Assembly (NCBI RefSeq): GCF_000025345.1
Contig: NC_013757.1
Span: 1,488,001-1,552,000 of the forward strand
DNA from: Geodermatophilus obscurus DSM 43160
GTDB taxonomy: Bacteria; Actinomycetota; Actinomycetes; Mycobacteriales; Geodermatophilaceae
Direction: 5' to 3'
DNA length: 64,000 nucleotides
In this document: piece by piece, positions 7,357-16,300 of the stretch
Position numbering within the stretch: position 1 is the first letter of the stretch
Layout: each line of letters opens with the position of its first letter
Program-made: the position numbers and the translations under genes
The notes under the pieces: model-generated
Databases searched by the model: none
What the model saw: the letters and a program-made list of their open reading frames with translations, nothing else
What the model was told of the DNA's origin: nothing

Positions 7357-8619
7357 ATGCGTGACCCCCGCCGTATCCGCTGCACCTACTACATCGAGGC
7401 CGTCGACGTCGCACGGGCCGCGGCCGCCCTCGCCGGCGAGCAGTCCAGCGGGACCTTCATCGCCGTCCCCGGAGAGTCCGACCGGATCCGCGAGCGCCAT
7501 GCGGCCGAGGTCGTGGCGATCCGCGAGCTGGGCGAGTGCGCGCCCTCCCTGCCGTCGAGGCGCCGGCCGGAGCGGGTGACCGCGGCCGAGGTCGTCGTCG
7601 AGTTCCCGATGGTGAACATCGGTACCGACATCGCGACCCTGCTCACCGCGGTCGCCGGCAACCTCTTCGAGCTCGTCGAGCTGTACGCCTGCCGGCTGCA
7701 GTCGATCGGGCTGCCCGACGAGTTCGTCGCGGCCCACCCAGGCCCCGCCTTCGGCGTGGCGGGCACCCGCAAGCTCATGGGCGTGCCGGACGGCGTGCTG
7801 ATCGGCACGATCGTCAAGCCGAACGTCGGCCTGGTGGAGGAGGAGTTCCGCGGCGTGGTGCGCGAACTGGCCCGCGCCTCGATCGACCTCATCAAGGACG
7901 ACGAGCTGATGACCGATCCGGCGTACCTCCCCCTGGAGACCCGCGTCCGTGTCGCGCTGGAGGAGATCGCCGACGCCGAGCAGGTCACCGGGCACCGGAC
8001 GATGTACGCCTTCAACATCACCGGGGACCTCGCCGGCCTCCAGCGCCGTCATGACCTGGTGGTCGAGGCGGGCGGGAACTGCGTGATGCTCAACGTCCCG
8101 GTCATGGGCCTGCCGGCGCTCGCGTGGCTGCGCGGGTTCGCCCAGGTGCCCATCCACGGCCACCGGGCCGGACTGGCCGCCTCGATGCGCTCCCCCGCCT
8201 TGGGGGTGGACTTCACGGTCTGGCAGCAGCTGGCCCGCCTGGCCGGCGCCGACCACGTCCACGCCAGCGGGCTGGGCAGCAAGTTCTACGAGCGGGACGA
8301 GCAGGTCGCGGCGAACATCCGCAGCCTGCAGGCGCCGCTGGGGACCACGACCGCCCCGCTCCCGACGCTGTCGTCCGGGCAGAACGTGCACACGCCGGGT
8401 CCGACGTTCGCGGCGGTGGGGTCGACCGACCTGCTCATGCTGGCCGGCGGTGGGATTGCCGCCCACCCGGACGGGCCGGCCGCCGGTGTCCGCAGCCTGC
8501 GCCAGGCGTGGATCGCGGCGGTGAGTGGGAGCCCGTTGGCGGACGCGGCCGCGGAGCACGCGGCTCGTGGCGACTCCGCCCTGGCACACGCGCTGCAGAC
8601 GTTCCCGGCAGGTGCCTGA
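7357..8619 (+). CDS. RuBisCO-like protein (form IV), sugar-acid phosphate enzyme
   Basis: A 420-residue member of the RuBisCO large-chain superfamily. Visible active-site equivalents are GTIVKPNVGL (first catalytic Lys kept, second replaced by Asn, as in non-carboxylating forms) and LIKDDEL (the carbamylated Lys and acidic metal ligands). HGHRAGLAAS and LGSKFYE follow in place of the His/loop-6 regions. It therefore should bind Mg and a phosphorylated keto-sugar acid but not fix CO2 as true RuBisCO does. Its stop overlaps the start of a DUF1537 kinase, so the kinase probably makes its substrate. Known pairs of this kind act in apionate breakdown (3-oxo-isoapionate kinase plus RLP decarboxylase); equivalence here is inference. 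Confidence 0.88.
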   Translation: MRDPRRIRCTYYIEAVDVARAAAALAGEQSSGTFIAVPGESDRIRERHAAEVVAIRELGECAPSLPSRRRPERVTAAEVVVEFPMVNIGTDIATLLTAVAGNLFELVELYACRLQSIGLPDEFVAAHPGPAFGVAGTRKLMGVPDGVLIGTIVKPNVGLVEEEFRGVVRELARASIDLIKDDELMTDPAYLPLETRVRVALEEIADAEQVTGHRTMYAFNITGDLAGLQRRHDLVVEAGGNCVMLNVPVMGLPALAWLRGFAQVPIHGHRAGLAASMRSPALGVDFTVWQQLARLAGADHVHASGLGSKFYERDEQVAANIRSLQAPLGTTTAPLPTLSSGQNVHTPGPTFAAVGSTDLLMLAGGGIAAHPDGPAAGVRSLRQAWIAAVSGSPLADAAAEHAARGDSALAHALQTFPAGA

Positions 8620-9905
8620 TGGCCGACATCGGGTTCCTCGCCGACGACCTGACCGGCGCCAGCGACGTCCTCGCGCAGGCGCACGCCCAGGGGCTCGACG
8701 CCATGCTGGTCCTCGACCCCGGACGGTCGACGCCGGACGACGCCGACGTCGTGGGCATCGCCGGACCGGCCCGCTCGCTGGCCGGCGACGCACTCGACGA
8801 GGCGGTGCGGTCCGGCCTCGCCCCGCTGGCGTCCCTGGACCTGTCCGTGCTGCTCTACAAGGTCTGCTCCACGTTCGACTCCTCGCCCACCGTCGGCAGC
8901 ATCGGGCGGGGGATCGAGCTCCTGCACGAGCGGTTCCCCGGACACGGACCGGTGCCCGTCGTCCCCGCGCAGCCCGGCTTCGGTCGCTACACCGCCTTCA
9001 GCCAGCACTTCGGCGCCTACGCAGGCGAGGTGTACCGGCTGGACCGGCACCCCGTGATGGCCCGCCACCCGTCCACGCCGATGCACGAGGCCGACCTGCG
9101 GCTGGTCCTGGCCGAACAGCTCGCGAGCCGGCGCCCCGTCCCGGGCCTGCAGCTGCCGGCCCACGCCGACGGCACCTTCGACGACCGGTGGGCGCAACTG
9201 CGCGAGGCGGCCGACACCGAGGCCTTCGTCGTGGACGCCGTGGACGAGGCGCAGATGGACACCGTCGCCAAGGCCCTGCTCCGGGACCCGCGTCCCGCCG
9301 GACCGGCGCTCGTCGTCGGTTCCGGAGGCATCATGGCCGCGCTGGCCCGCCTCCGTGGCGGCGCCCCCCGCAGGCCGCCGGCTCCCACCGCCTCCCGTGG
9401 CCCGACGCTCGTCGTGTCGGCGTCCGCGTCAACCACGACCGCCGGCCAGATCGCCGACGCGGTCGGGCACGGCTGGGTCGACGTCCCGATCCCGGCCGGG
9501 GACTTCGCCGGCGACGTCACTGGGAGGCCGTGGTCGGCCGCCGTCGAGGCGGCACTCCGGGCCGGCCGGAACGTCGTCGCCCACACCACGCGGGGTCCCG
9601 ACGACCCCCGGCTGAGCGCCGGCTCCCCCACCGCCGCCGCGGTGGGCGGGACCATCGGCCGGCTCGCCGGCGACCTGGCCCGCCGGGGACTGACCCGGGA
9701 CGTCGTCGTCTGCGGCGGCGACACCTCCAGCCACGCCCTGCTGGCCATGGGGGTCGGCGAGCTACGGGTCAACGAGCAGTTCGTCACCGCCGGACCCATC
9801 TGCACCACCGATGACGCGGCGGCCGTCGCCGGCTGCCGCGTGCTGCTCAAGGGCGGTCAGGTCGGCCCCCCCGACCTGTTCCGCCGCTTCGCCGGCCTCG
9901 TCTGA
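8619..9905 (+). CDS. DUF1537 four-carbon acid-sugar kinase (OtnK/OiaK-like)
   Basis: A 428-residue ATP-dependent kinase of the four-carbon acid sugar family: N-terminal substrate domain starting IGFLADDLTGASDVLAQA, C-terminal nucleotide-binding domain with VVCGGDTSSHALLAMG and a final VLLKGGQVG. Family members phosphorylate 3-oxo-tetronates, threonate or 3-oxo-isoapionate. ATG 8619 shares bases with the TGA of the RLP gene (TGATG), a tight translational coupling. The RLP neighbour favours a 3-oxo-isoapionate-like substrate, while the class II aldolase favours a 3-oxo-tetronate; the two cannot be separated by eye. Confidence 0.88.
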   Translation: MADIGFLADDLTGASDVLAQAHAQGLDAMLVLDPGRSTPDDADVVGIAGPARSLAGDALDEAVRSGLAPLASLDLSVLLYKVCSTFDSSPTVGSIGRGIELLHERFPGHGPVPVVPAQPGFGRYTAFSQHFGAYAGEVYRLDRHPVMARHPSTPMHEADLRLVLAEQLASRRPVPGLQLPAHADGTFDDRWAQLREAADTEAFVVDAVDEAQMDTVAKALLRDPRPAGPALVVGSGGIMAALARLRGGAPRRPPAPTASRGPTLVVSASASTTTAGQIADAVGHGWVDVPIPAGDFAGDVTGRPWSAAVEAALRAGRNVVAHTTRGPDDPRLSAGSPTAAAVGGTIGRLAGDLARRGLTRDVVVCGGDTSSHALLAMGVGELRVNEQFVTAGPICTTDDAAAVAGCRVLLKGGQVGPPDLFRRFAGLV

Positions 9906-9944
9906 GCCGCGCGGGACACCCCACCGATCGATCAGGAGAACACC

Positions 9945-10994
9945 ATGAAGGCCGTCGTCAAGCACGCCGCCGAGCGCGGGATCAAGGTCCGCGAGGACTG
10001 GGCCGAGCCCGTCGCCGGCCCGGGGCAGGTGCTGCTCGAGGTCGCCGCCGCCTCGTTGTGCGGCACCGACCGGGAGCTCTACGAGTGGACGCCCTCGGCG
10101 CAGGCGTTCAACCTCACCCCGCCGGTGGTCCTCGGCCACGAGGGCTCCGGCACGGTGCTCGCCGTGGGCGCGGGCGTCGAGAACGTGACCCCCGGCGACC
10201 GGGTCGCGCTGGAGAGCCACCTCATCTGTGGCCGGTGCTACCCGTGCCGGACCGGCAGCGCGCACACCTGCGAGCGGACCGGCATCCTCGGTATGCACAT
10301 CGACGGCGTCTTCGCCGAACGCGTCGCCGTCCCCGCGGGCATCTGCGTGCCGCTGCCCGAGTCGGTGTCGCTCGAGACCGGCGCCCTGCTGGAGTCGGCC
10401 GGGGTGGCCATGCACGCCGTCCAGCGGTCTGGATACGCCGTGGCCGGGCAGTACGTCCTGGTCAACGGCTGCGGACCCGTGGGTCTGGTCATCGCACAGA
10501 TCGCCCTCGCCCTGGGAGCCGCGGCCGTCGTCGCCGTGGAACCCAACCAGTTCCGCCGGAAGCAGGCGGAGTCGATCGGCGCCCGGGTGCTCGCCCCGTC
10601 GGACGACGTCGTCGGCGTGTGCCGCGACCTGGCCGGCCGGCGCGGCGGCTTCGATGTCGCGTTCGAGGTCTCCGGCGTGCGCGGGGTGCTGCCGCCGCTG
10701 CTGGAGGCGCTGCGGCGGGAGGCCACGCTGGTGACGGTCGGACACCCGAGCGAGCCGGCCGCGATCGACATCGCGGCGTTCGTGAACAAGAAGGGCGTCA
10801 CCCTCCGGGGGATCTTCGGCCGCCGGCTCTGGGACACCTGGGAGCAGTTGCTGCTCCTGCTGCAGTCGGGTCGCATCGACCTCGACTGGCTGATCACCCA
10901 CCGCCTGTCCCTCGACGAGGCGGAGGTCGCGGTCGAACTGCTCACCGGCGATGCAGGGAAGGTGCTGCTGGTCCCGGGTGTGAACCGACGGTGA
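9945..10994 (+). CDS. Zinc-dependent medium-chain alcohol dehydrogenase
   Basis: A 349-residue MDR enzyme of the threonine/sorbitol dehydrogenase type. Catalytic zinc ligands appear as CGTDRE near residue 38 and GHEGSG near 63. The structural zinc loop CGRCYPCRTGSAHTC lies near 95-109 with all four Cys. A nucleotide-binding VNGCGPVGL lies near 178 with an acidic residue after the second strand (VAVEPNQ), pointing to NAD. AGGAG precedes the ATG. As last gene of the operon it likely oxidises a sugar alcohol or sugar acid to the keto form used by the kinase. Confidence 0.88.
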   Translation: MKAVVKHAAERGIKVREDWAEPVAGPGQVLLEVAAASLCGTDRELYEWTPSAQAFNLTPPVVLGHEGSGTVLAVGAGVENVTPGDRVALESHLICGRCYPCRTGSAHTCERTGILGMHIDGVFAERVAVPAGICVPLPESVSLETGALLESAGVAMHAVQRSGYAVAGQYVLVNGCGPVGLVIAQIALALGAAAVVAVEPNQFRRKQAESIGARVLAPSDDVVGVCRDLAGRRGGFDVAFEVSGVRGVLPPLLEALRREATLVTVGHPSEPAAIDIAAFVNKKGVTLRGIFGRRLWDTWEQLLLLLQSGRIDLDWLITHRLSLDEAEVAVELLTGDAGKVLLVPGVNRR

Positions 10995-11381
10995 TCCGCC
11001 GGGGTCGGGTCGGCACCCCGCCGGCCCGGCCCCGTTCGCCCCGATCCCGGCCGACCCGCCGGCGCGGGTGGGCGTCACGCCCCGAGGCGTCGAGAACTCG
11101 ATGGTCCCGTGCTCGCCCCAGACCCCTGGGCTGCTCTCCACATCTCCGGCGACCGCCGCGGCCGGCGCCCCGAGGGGCGGGTGGGGACCGGCAGGGGGCC
11201 GCCGTTCCCGAAGCGGTCGCAGGACCGCGGGTCCTCGCGGGTTGCGCGTCCGCAGGGTCCCGGCGGTGCGCTGCCGAGTAGGCGGCGCCTTCCATGGTTT
11301 GGCGACGGCCTGGCGCGATGGCCGTCGCCAGAGGCGTGCCCGTCGAGCCGACAACTGCAGGTCGGACGGCGAGGAAGTGGG
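10995..11381. other. Intergenic, between catabolic operon and integration site
   Basis: No gene supported. A weak hairpin (CGGGGT and ACCCCG around 10999-11023) could terminate the upstream operon. Before the element inserted, this stretch lay directly downstream of tRNA-Lys. Confidence 0.3.
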
Positions 11382-11426
11382 GGAGGTGCGCCATCAGGGA
11401 CTCGAACCCCGAACCCGCTGATTAAG
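11382..11426. repeat. attL: 45-bp direct repeat, 3' end of tRNA-Lys
   Basis: Identical to 23939-23983. It covers the T arm, acceptor 3' strand and part of the anticodon loop of tRNA-Lys plus five bases beyond the tRNA 3' end. Here the sequence departs from the tRNA right after ATTAAG, so only the displaced original 3' end is present. This is the classical attL left when an integrase uses a tRNA 3' end. Confidence 0.92.
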
Positions 11427-11642
11427 GGTCGCACGAGTTGATCACTGCTGGCTATTGTTGGCGGTCACCGGAAACCTGCAGTTCAGATGCGGTATTTGTC
11501 GGTTCTCGAGGTTGGGGCTCGTTGATCGAAGCTGGCCGATCCTGGCGAGTAAACGATGAGTAAAGCATGGCCCCGGCGAGTAAAGTGTGGCCTCGCCGGA
11601 CGGTGCCGCCCCGGCGCGATCACGACTCCGAGCGGGGGCATC

Positions 11643-12758
11643 GTGGCCAGACCCCATCTGGAGCTCGGCACCCACGGCCGGGTCCGCGTCTACCCGGATC
11701 CGGCCGGGTACCGGGCGGTGTGTCTGTACCGGGACTGGGACGGGGCCACCCGGCAGGTGCAACGGCAGGCCAAGACCAAGGGGGCGGCGGAGCGGGCCCT
11801 CGCTGTGGCGCTGCGAGATCGGGGACGTCCGGGAACGGGCCACGAGATCACTCCGGACACCAAGGTCGCCGACCTCGCGGCGAAGTGGTTCAGCGAGCTC
11901 GAGGGCAAGAGCCCGTCGACGATGCAGGCCTACCGTGACCGGCTCGATCGGCAGGTCCTCCCGGCACTGGGCAGCGTGCGGGTGCGTGAGCTCAGCGTCG
12001 GGTTGCTCGATCGTCACCTGGCGGCCGTGCGGGCGTCGCACGGCCCGGCGCTGGCGAAGATGACCAAATCGGTGATCAGCGGCATGTGCGGCCTGGCCTG
12101 CCGCCACGACGCCCTGAAGGCCAACCCCTGCCGGGACGTGGCGCGCATCCCCAGCCAGACCCGGCGGGCGCCGCGGGCGCTGACCGCGGACGAGGTCAGG
12201 TCGGTGCGGGCATGGCTGAGCGAGGACGCGACGGCTCGCGAGCGGGATATGCCGGACCTCGTGGCGTTCATGGTCGCCACCGGTCTCCGCATCGGCGAGG
12301 CCTGTGCAGTCAGCTGGCCGGACGTGGACCTCGATGCCGACACCGTCACGGTCACGGGGACGGTGCTGCGGGTCAAGGGTCAGGGCCTGGTCGTCAGCCA
12401 GCCGAAGTCGATGGCGGGGGAGCGGGTGCTGGAGCTGCCGAGCTGGTGTGTCGCGCTCCTGCGGCGGCGCGGGCCGTCGAGCGGACCGGTCTTCCCCGCG
12501 CCGCGCAGCCGCAAGCTGCGCGACCCGAACAACACCCGCCGGGCCCTTCGCGAGGCGTTCCATGCAATGGGGATGCCGGGCGTCACCTCCCACGCCTTCC
12601 GCAAGACCGTCGCCACGCTCATGGACGAGGCGGGGTTGTCCGCCAGGAGCGCGGCCGACCAGCTGGGGCACGCCAAGCCGTCCGTCACGCAGGACGTCTA
12701 CTACGGCCGCAGGAGGCGGGCCACCGGAGCGGCTCAGGTCCTCGAGCAACTGGCTTGA
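11643..12758 (+). CDS. Tyrosine-type site-specific integrase
   Basis: A 371-residue phage-type integrase. An N-terminal arm-binding region (to about residue 80) precedes a SAM-like core-binding domain (KSPSTMQAYRDRLDRQVLP) and a catalytic domain with the expected Arg in TGLRIGEA, HAFRKT box, LGH box and Tyr nucleophile in VYYGRR. GTG 11643 after GCGGGGGCA is chosen; an earlier in-frame ATG at 11556 would add an Arg-rich lead unlike the family. It starts about 215 bases from attL and reads into the element. It should catalyse integration into and, with an excisionase, excision from the tRNA-Lys 3' end. Confidence 0.93.
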   Translation: MARPHLELGTHGRVRVYPDPAGYRAVCLYRDWDGATRQVQRQAKTKGAAERALAVALRDRGRPGTGHEITPDTKVADLAAKWFSELEGKSPSTMQAYRDRLDRQVLPALGSVRVRELSVGLLDRHLAAVRASHGPALAKMTKSVISGMCGLACRHDALKANPCRDVARIPSQTRRAPRALTADEVRSVRAWLSEDATARERDMPDLVAFMVATGLRIGEACAVSWPDVDLDADTVTVTGTVLRVKGQGLVVSQPKSMAGERVLELPSWCVALLRRRGPSSGPVFPAPRSRKLRDPNNTRRALREAFHAMGMPGVTSHAFRKTVATLMDEAGLSARSAADQLGHAKPSVTQDVYYGRRRRATGAAQVLEQLA

Positions 12759-12762
12759 GCGC

Positions 12763-12780
12763 TCACCCGAGCACGGGTGA
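12763..12780. terminator. Hairpin between convergent integrase and excisionase genes
   Basis: TCACCCG-AGCA-CGGGTGA, a perfect seven-base-pair stem with four-base loop right after the integrase stop and before the stop of the opposing gene. No U tract, as common in high-G+C genomes. Confidence 0.55.
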
Positions 12781-12791
12781 CCGGCGAGGCG

Positions 12792-13025
12792 TCAGGCCCC
12801 GGCGGGTATGCCGCGATCGCGGCGGGCGTCGATCCAGGACTGGAGGTCGTCGCGGCGGTAGACGACCCGGCGGCCGAGCCGGAAGCTGTGCGGGCCGGTG
12901 CCCAGGTGCCGCCAGTACCGCAGCGTGGCGACCGGGGCGCGCAGCAGCTCGGCTGCTTCGGCGATGGTGAGCAGCTGTGACGTGGGCTCGGCGGTGTGAG
13001 CGGAGCCGGGGGTGTGGTCGGTCAT
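12792..13025 (-). CDS. Excisionase-like helix-turn-helix protein
   Basis: A 77-residue protein of the MerR/AlpA-like excisionase type: LLTIAEAAELLRAPVATLRY is the helix-turn-helix, followed by a WRHLGTGPHSFRLGRRVVYR wing and DDLQSWIDA. Such proteins are the recombination directionality factors encoded next to integrases in actinobacterial elements. It converges on the integrase with 33 bases between stops. It likely bends DNA near attL/attR to favour excision; a repressor role is the alternative. Confidence 0.82.
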   Translation of the reverse strand: MTDHTPGSAHTAEPTSQLLTIAEAAELLRAPVATLRYWRHLGTGPHSFRLGRRVVYRRDDLQSWIDARRDRGIPAGA

Positions 13026-13335
13026 GGCTGTCTCCGAGGCTCGACGGGTCGGGGCGGCTGTCCACCCCAGAAGGCGCCGTTTCGTGGCCGTTGCTGACAG
13101 CCCACAACCAACTTCTTCTGTCGACCTCCTGTTCTTCTCCTGTCCCTCTCTCCGCAGCGTCCGGCCCCGGGGGTGGGAGCGCCTGGAGCCTTCGCCCTGC
13201 GCCCGGGATGGGCGCCGGATCACGACGTCCGAAAGGCTGGCCGCGGCGGTGACCCGCCGGAGTCGGCGGGTTCTTCAGTTTTCCTGCAATCACGCTCACG
13301 TGGTCGACAGCCGCCCCGGTGATGACCCGTCCAGC
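13026..13335. other. Intergenic between relaxase and excisionase genes
   Basis: A 310-base stretch without a convincing gene. It should hold the promoter of the minus-strand excisionase-like gene. It contains pyrimidine-rich plus-strand sequence (CTTCTTCTGTCGACCTCC, near 13116) but no clear repeat. Confidence 0.3.
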
Positions 13336-16300
13336 TCACCGCCCCAGGCTCGGGGTGACATCCCGCGCCGCCCGTGGCCCGTAGCGCTCGGACTCGGGCC
13401 GCGGGACACCCGCCGGAAAGGCGGCCGGCCCCCGTGTGGCGACTCGGCGCTGCTGGCGGTCGGCGTCGTAGCGCGCGCGCCAGGCGTCGCGGGCTGCGGT
13501 GAGCCGGTCGCGCGGCTGGCCCAGCAGGGCCGGGTCGGCCTGCAGGTCGGCGATGCGGGCCCGGGCGGCGGCCAGTTCATGCCGGGTGGTGGTGACGGAT
13601 CGCTCGAGGACGGTCAGCCGCCCCGCCGGGTCGGGTGCCCAGGCGGTCGGCCCGAGCGGGTCGAGCCGGTCCGCGCGCCGACGGTGGGCGTCAGTCAGGG
13701 CGGCCTGGGCCTGCTCGCCGGCTCGCCGGGCGGCTTCGGCGGCGGCGTGTAGCCCCGCGAGCTCGGGATGCTGCTGTTCGGCCGCCCGGCGGGCGACCGT
13801 GTCGAACGACCGCCACAGCGCGGGCCGGTCGTCGCCCCGGTCGGCCTCCCGCGCGAGCTGCTCCGGCTCGGTGGGCAGTCCAGGCAGGTGCGAGCGCCAC
13901 CGGCCGGCCCACCCGGCCAGTTGCTCACCGGCACGGGTGACCGGTTCGCGCTTGAGTCCCCACCAGCCGGGCCCATCGAGCACCACCCGAGGTGCGGCGC
14001 GGGCAGCGCCGCGCTCGGCGTCCCAGGCGGCGAGCAGGCCGCCGCGGATCCGGTCCGCCTCCGCAGCGAGGGCGGCACCGGCGGCCTGCACCCGCTGCGT
14101 TGCCTGGTGGGCGGCCAGGCTCGCCTGCCGGTGCTCGGCCTCCAGCCGGGCCAGCTCGCCAACGTGAGGGGCCTCCAGCGCCACGGCCTGGCGCAGCACG
14201 TCGCACCAGGGCTGCAGGACGGCCAGCCGCTCGAGGCTGCGCTGCTCGACCGTCCACACCTGCTGCAGGTCGGCCAGCACCTGCTCCACCACGCGCGGAG
14301 TGGCGTAGCGGGCCGCCTCGACGGCGGCGAGCTGCGCGGCGTGGCCGGGACCGAGGTCGGCTCGGTCCCGGCCGAAGGCGGCAACCCACTGCTCGCGCGC
14401 CTCGGCCAGGTGCTCAGCGACGAGGTGGGCGGTGTTGGCCGTGCGGCCGCGGGTCATCCCGACATAGGCCGCCGCTGCCCCGGTGTGCTCGCCGACCACC
14501 AGATGTGCGGCGGGAACGGTGTCACCCTGCACGCCGTGCGCGGTGCTGACGTAGGCCAGCTCCACATGGGCGGTGACGTACTCGGTGGGCAGCACCCGCT
14601 GTCCTGCTTGCGCCGGGGTGACACCGTCCACCGTTGACGGGGTGACGTCTGCAGCAGCCCTGTCGGTCGGGACGGGGTCTCCGCAGCGGACGACCAGCTC
14701 GTCGTGGGAGCCGATGGCGGTGACGGTCCAAGTGTCGCGGTTGGCCACCCCGAGGTCGCGGTCGTTGCGGCGGGTGGCGATCCGGTCCCCGACGCCGATG
14801 CGCTGCCCTGCCCCGCTGATCGCGACCCGGGTGTCGTCGACGCGGCCGTCGGCGACCAGCCGGTCTCGGATGGCGGCGCCCAGCTCGGCGGCCTGCTCGC
14901 GGGTGTCGACCACCACGGCCATCGGCTCGCCGTCGCGGTGGTGTGCGGCGACGAGCGTGGCCAGCGTCTCCTGGAGTGCTGCCGGGTCAGGGTGCAGGCG
15001 GATCCGGCCGCGGGCGGCGAGGGCGTCGAACACCGCGCCCGGATCGGCGCCGGTGCGCATGGCCAAGGTCAGCTCGGCGTACTCGGTGTCCGGGCTCGTG
15101 TGGCGGTCTTGGTCGGTGCAGGTGAAGCGGTGGATCCCGTCGAGCACCAGGTGGGCCATCGGGTCGACCCGCCCGGCGGCCAGGTCCAGCACGCCGCCGC
15201 GGCCGACCGCGGCCAGCTGGTGCCGGTCACCCAGCAGCGCCAGCCGAGCTCCGGCCTCGTCGGCGACGGTCAACAGCGCGCGGGCGGTGTCCTGGTCGAG
15301 CATCCCGGCCTCATCGACCACCAACAGATCCCCGGAGGTGAGGCCCGCCTCCCGCTCCGGCCCGGTGTAGACGGCACCGGTGCGCGGGTCGGCGTCACCG
15401 ACGGCCAACCGGGCCCAGACACCGTCGCGGTTCCACCGCCAGCCGTGCTGGAAGGCCAGCCATGCCGCCGACCCGGCGGCGGTGCCGACCTCGGCGGCGG
15501 CGACCTTGGCTGCCTTAAGCGTCGGGGTGACGACCAGCAGCCGGCGTCCCCGCGCCTCGAGCAGCTGCCGGGCTGCGGCCAGGGTGGTGGTCTTGCCCGC
15601 ACCCGCTGCCCCCTCGAGCACTATCAGGGATCGGTCACTGGCCAGCGCGGTGACAGCCGCCGCTTGCCCGGTATCCAGCCGCCCGCGCACTACAGCCAGC
15701 AACTCCGGCTCGTGCTCTCGCCGCCGGTCGGCTGGTGCCGGAGTACTGCGGGCGGCGAGCCGGTCGGTCAGATCGGCCTCGACGTCCAGTACCGGCTGGG
15801 CGGTCCACGCCCGGATGTGCTCCGGGACGACGGCTCCGTCCCGGTCCAGCAGCAGCACGCACCGGGCCATGGCACGGGCGGTGAGGTCCTCGGCCAACTC
15901 GATGCGCACGCCGGCGTCGACGACGACGCCGGACGCGGCGAGCAGCTGCTCGATTTCCCCGCGGACGTCGGCGGCGTTCCACGCCGAGCGGCCGGCCGCC
16001 AGCCGGGACAGCACCCGCTCGACCGCACCGTCCCGGTCCACCCCGCCGATCGGCGTGGGGGTCAGGGCGACGGGTCGCTCGGGGTCGCGGTGGCCCAGGG
16101 CGGCCAGCTCGGCCACCCACCGGGCGGTGAGGTCGGCACCGGGCTGGGGGGTGACCTTGTCCGGGCGGCCCTCGGCCCACGCCCGCCTGTCCCAGGCCCG
16201 CCGCAGGCCCGGTCCTGGTGTCTGGCCGGGGTGCTCGATGGTCCACTGGCGTTCGTAGCGGTCCAGGTTGCGGCCGATCTGGGCCGCCCGGGCGCTGAAG

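Noticed and set aside
7357-8619. Genuine CO2-fixing RuBisCO
   Set aside because: The second catalytic Lys of the KPKxG motif is Asn and loop-6 residues differ; no phosphoribulokinase or small subunit is near.
6235-8793. Long minus-strand frame over the permease and RLP genes
   Set aside because: Composition (Gly/Arg/His/Asp runs) is that of a shadow frame of G+C-rich coding sequence; the plus-strand frames encode recognisable families.
11382-11426. A second tRNA-Lys gene
   Set aside because: Only the 3' half is present and sequence departs from the tRNA in the anticodon loop, so it is an att site.
12086-12970. Alternative plus-strand gene overlapping the integrase
   Set aside because: Low-complexity shadow; the integrase frame contains all catalytic motifs.
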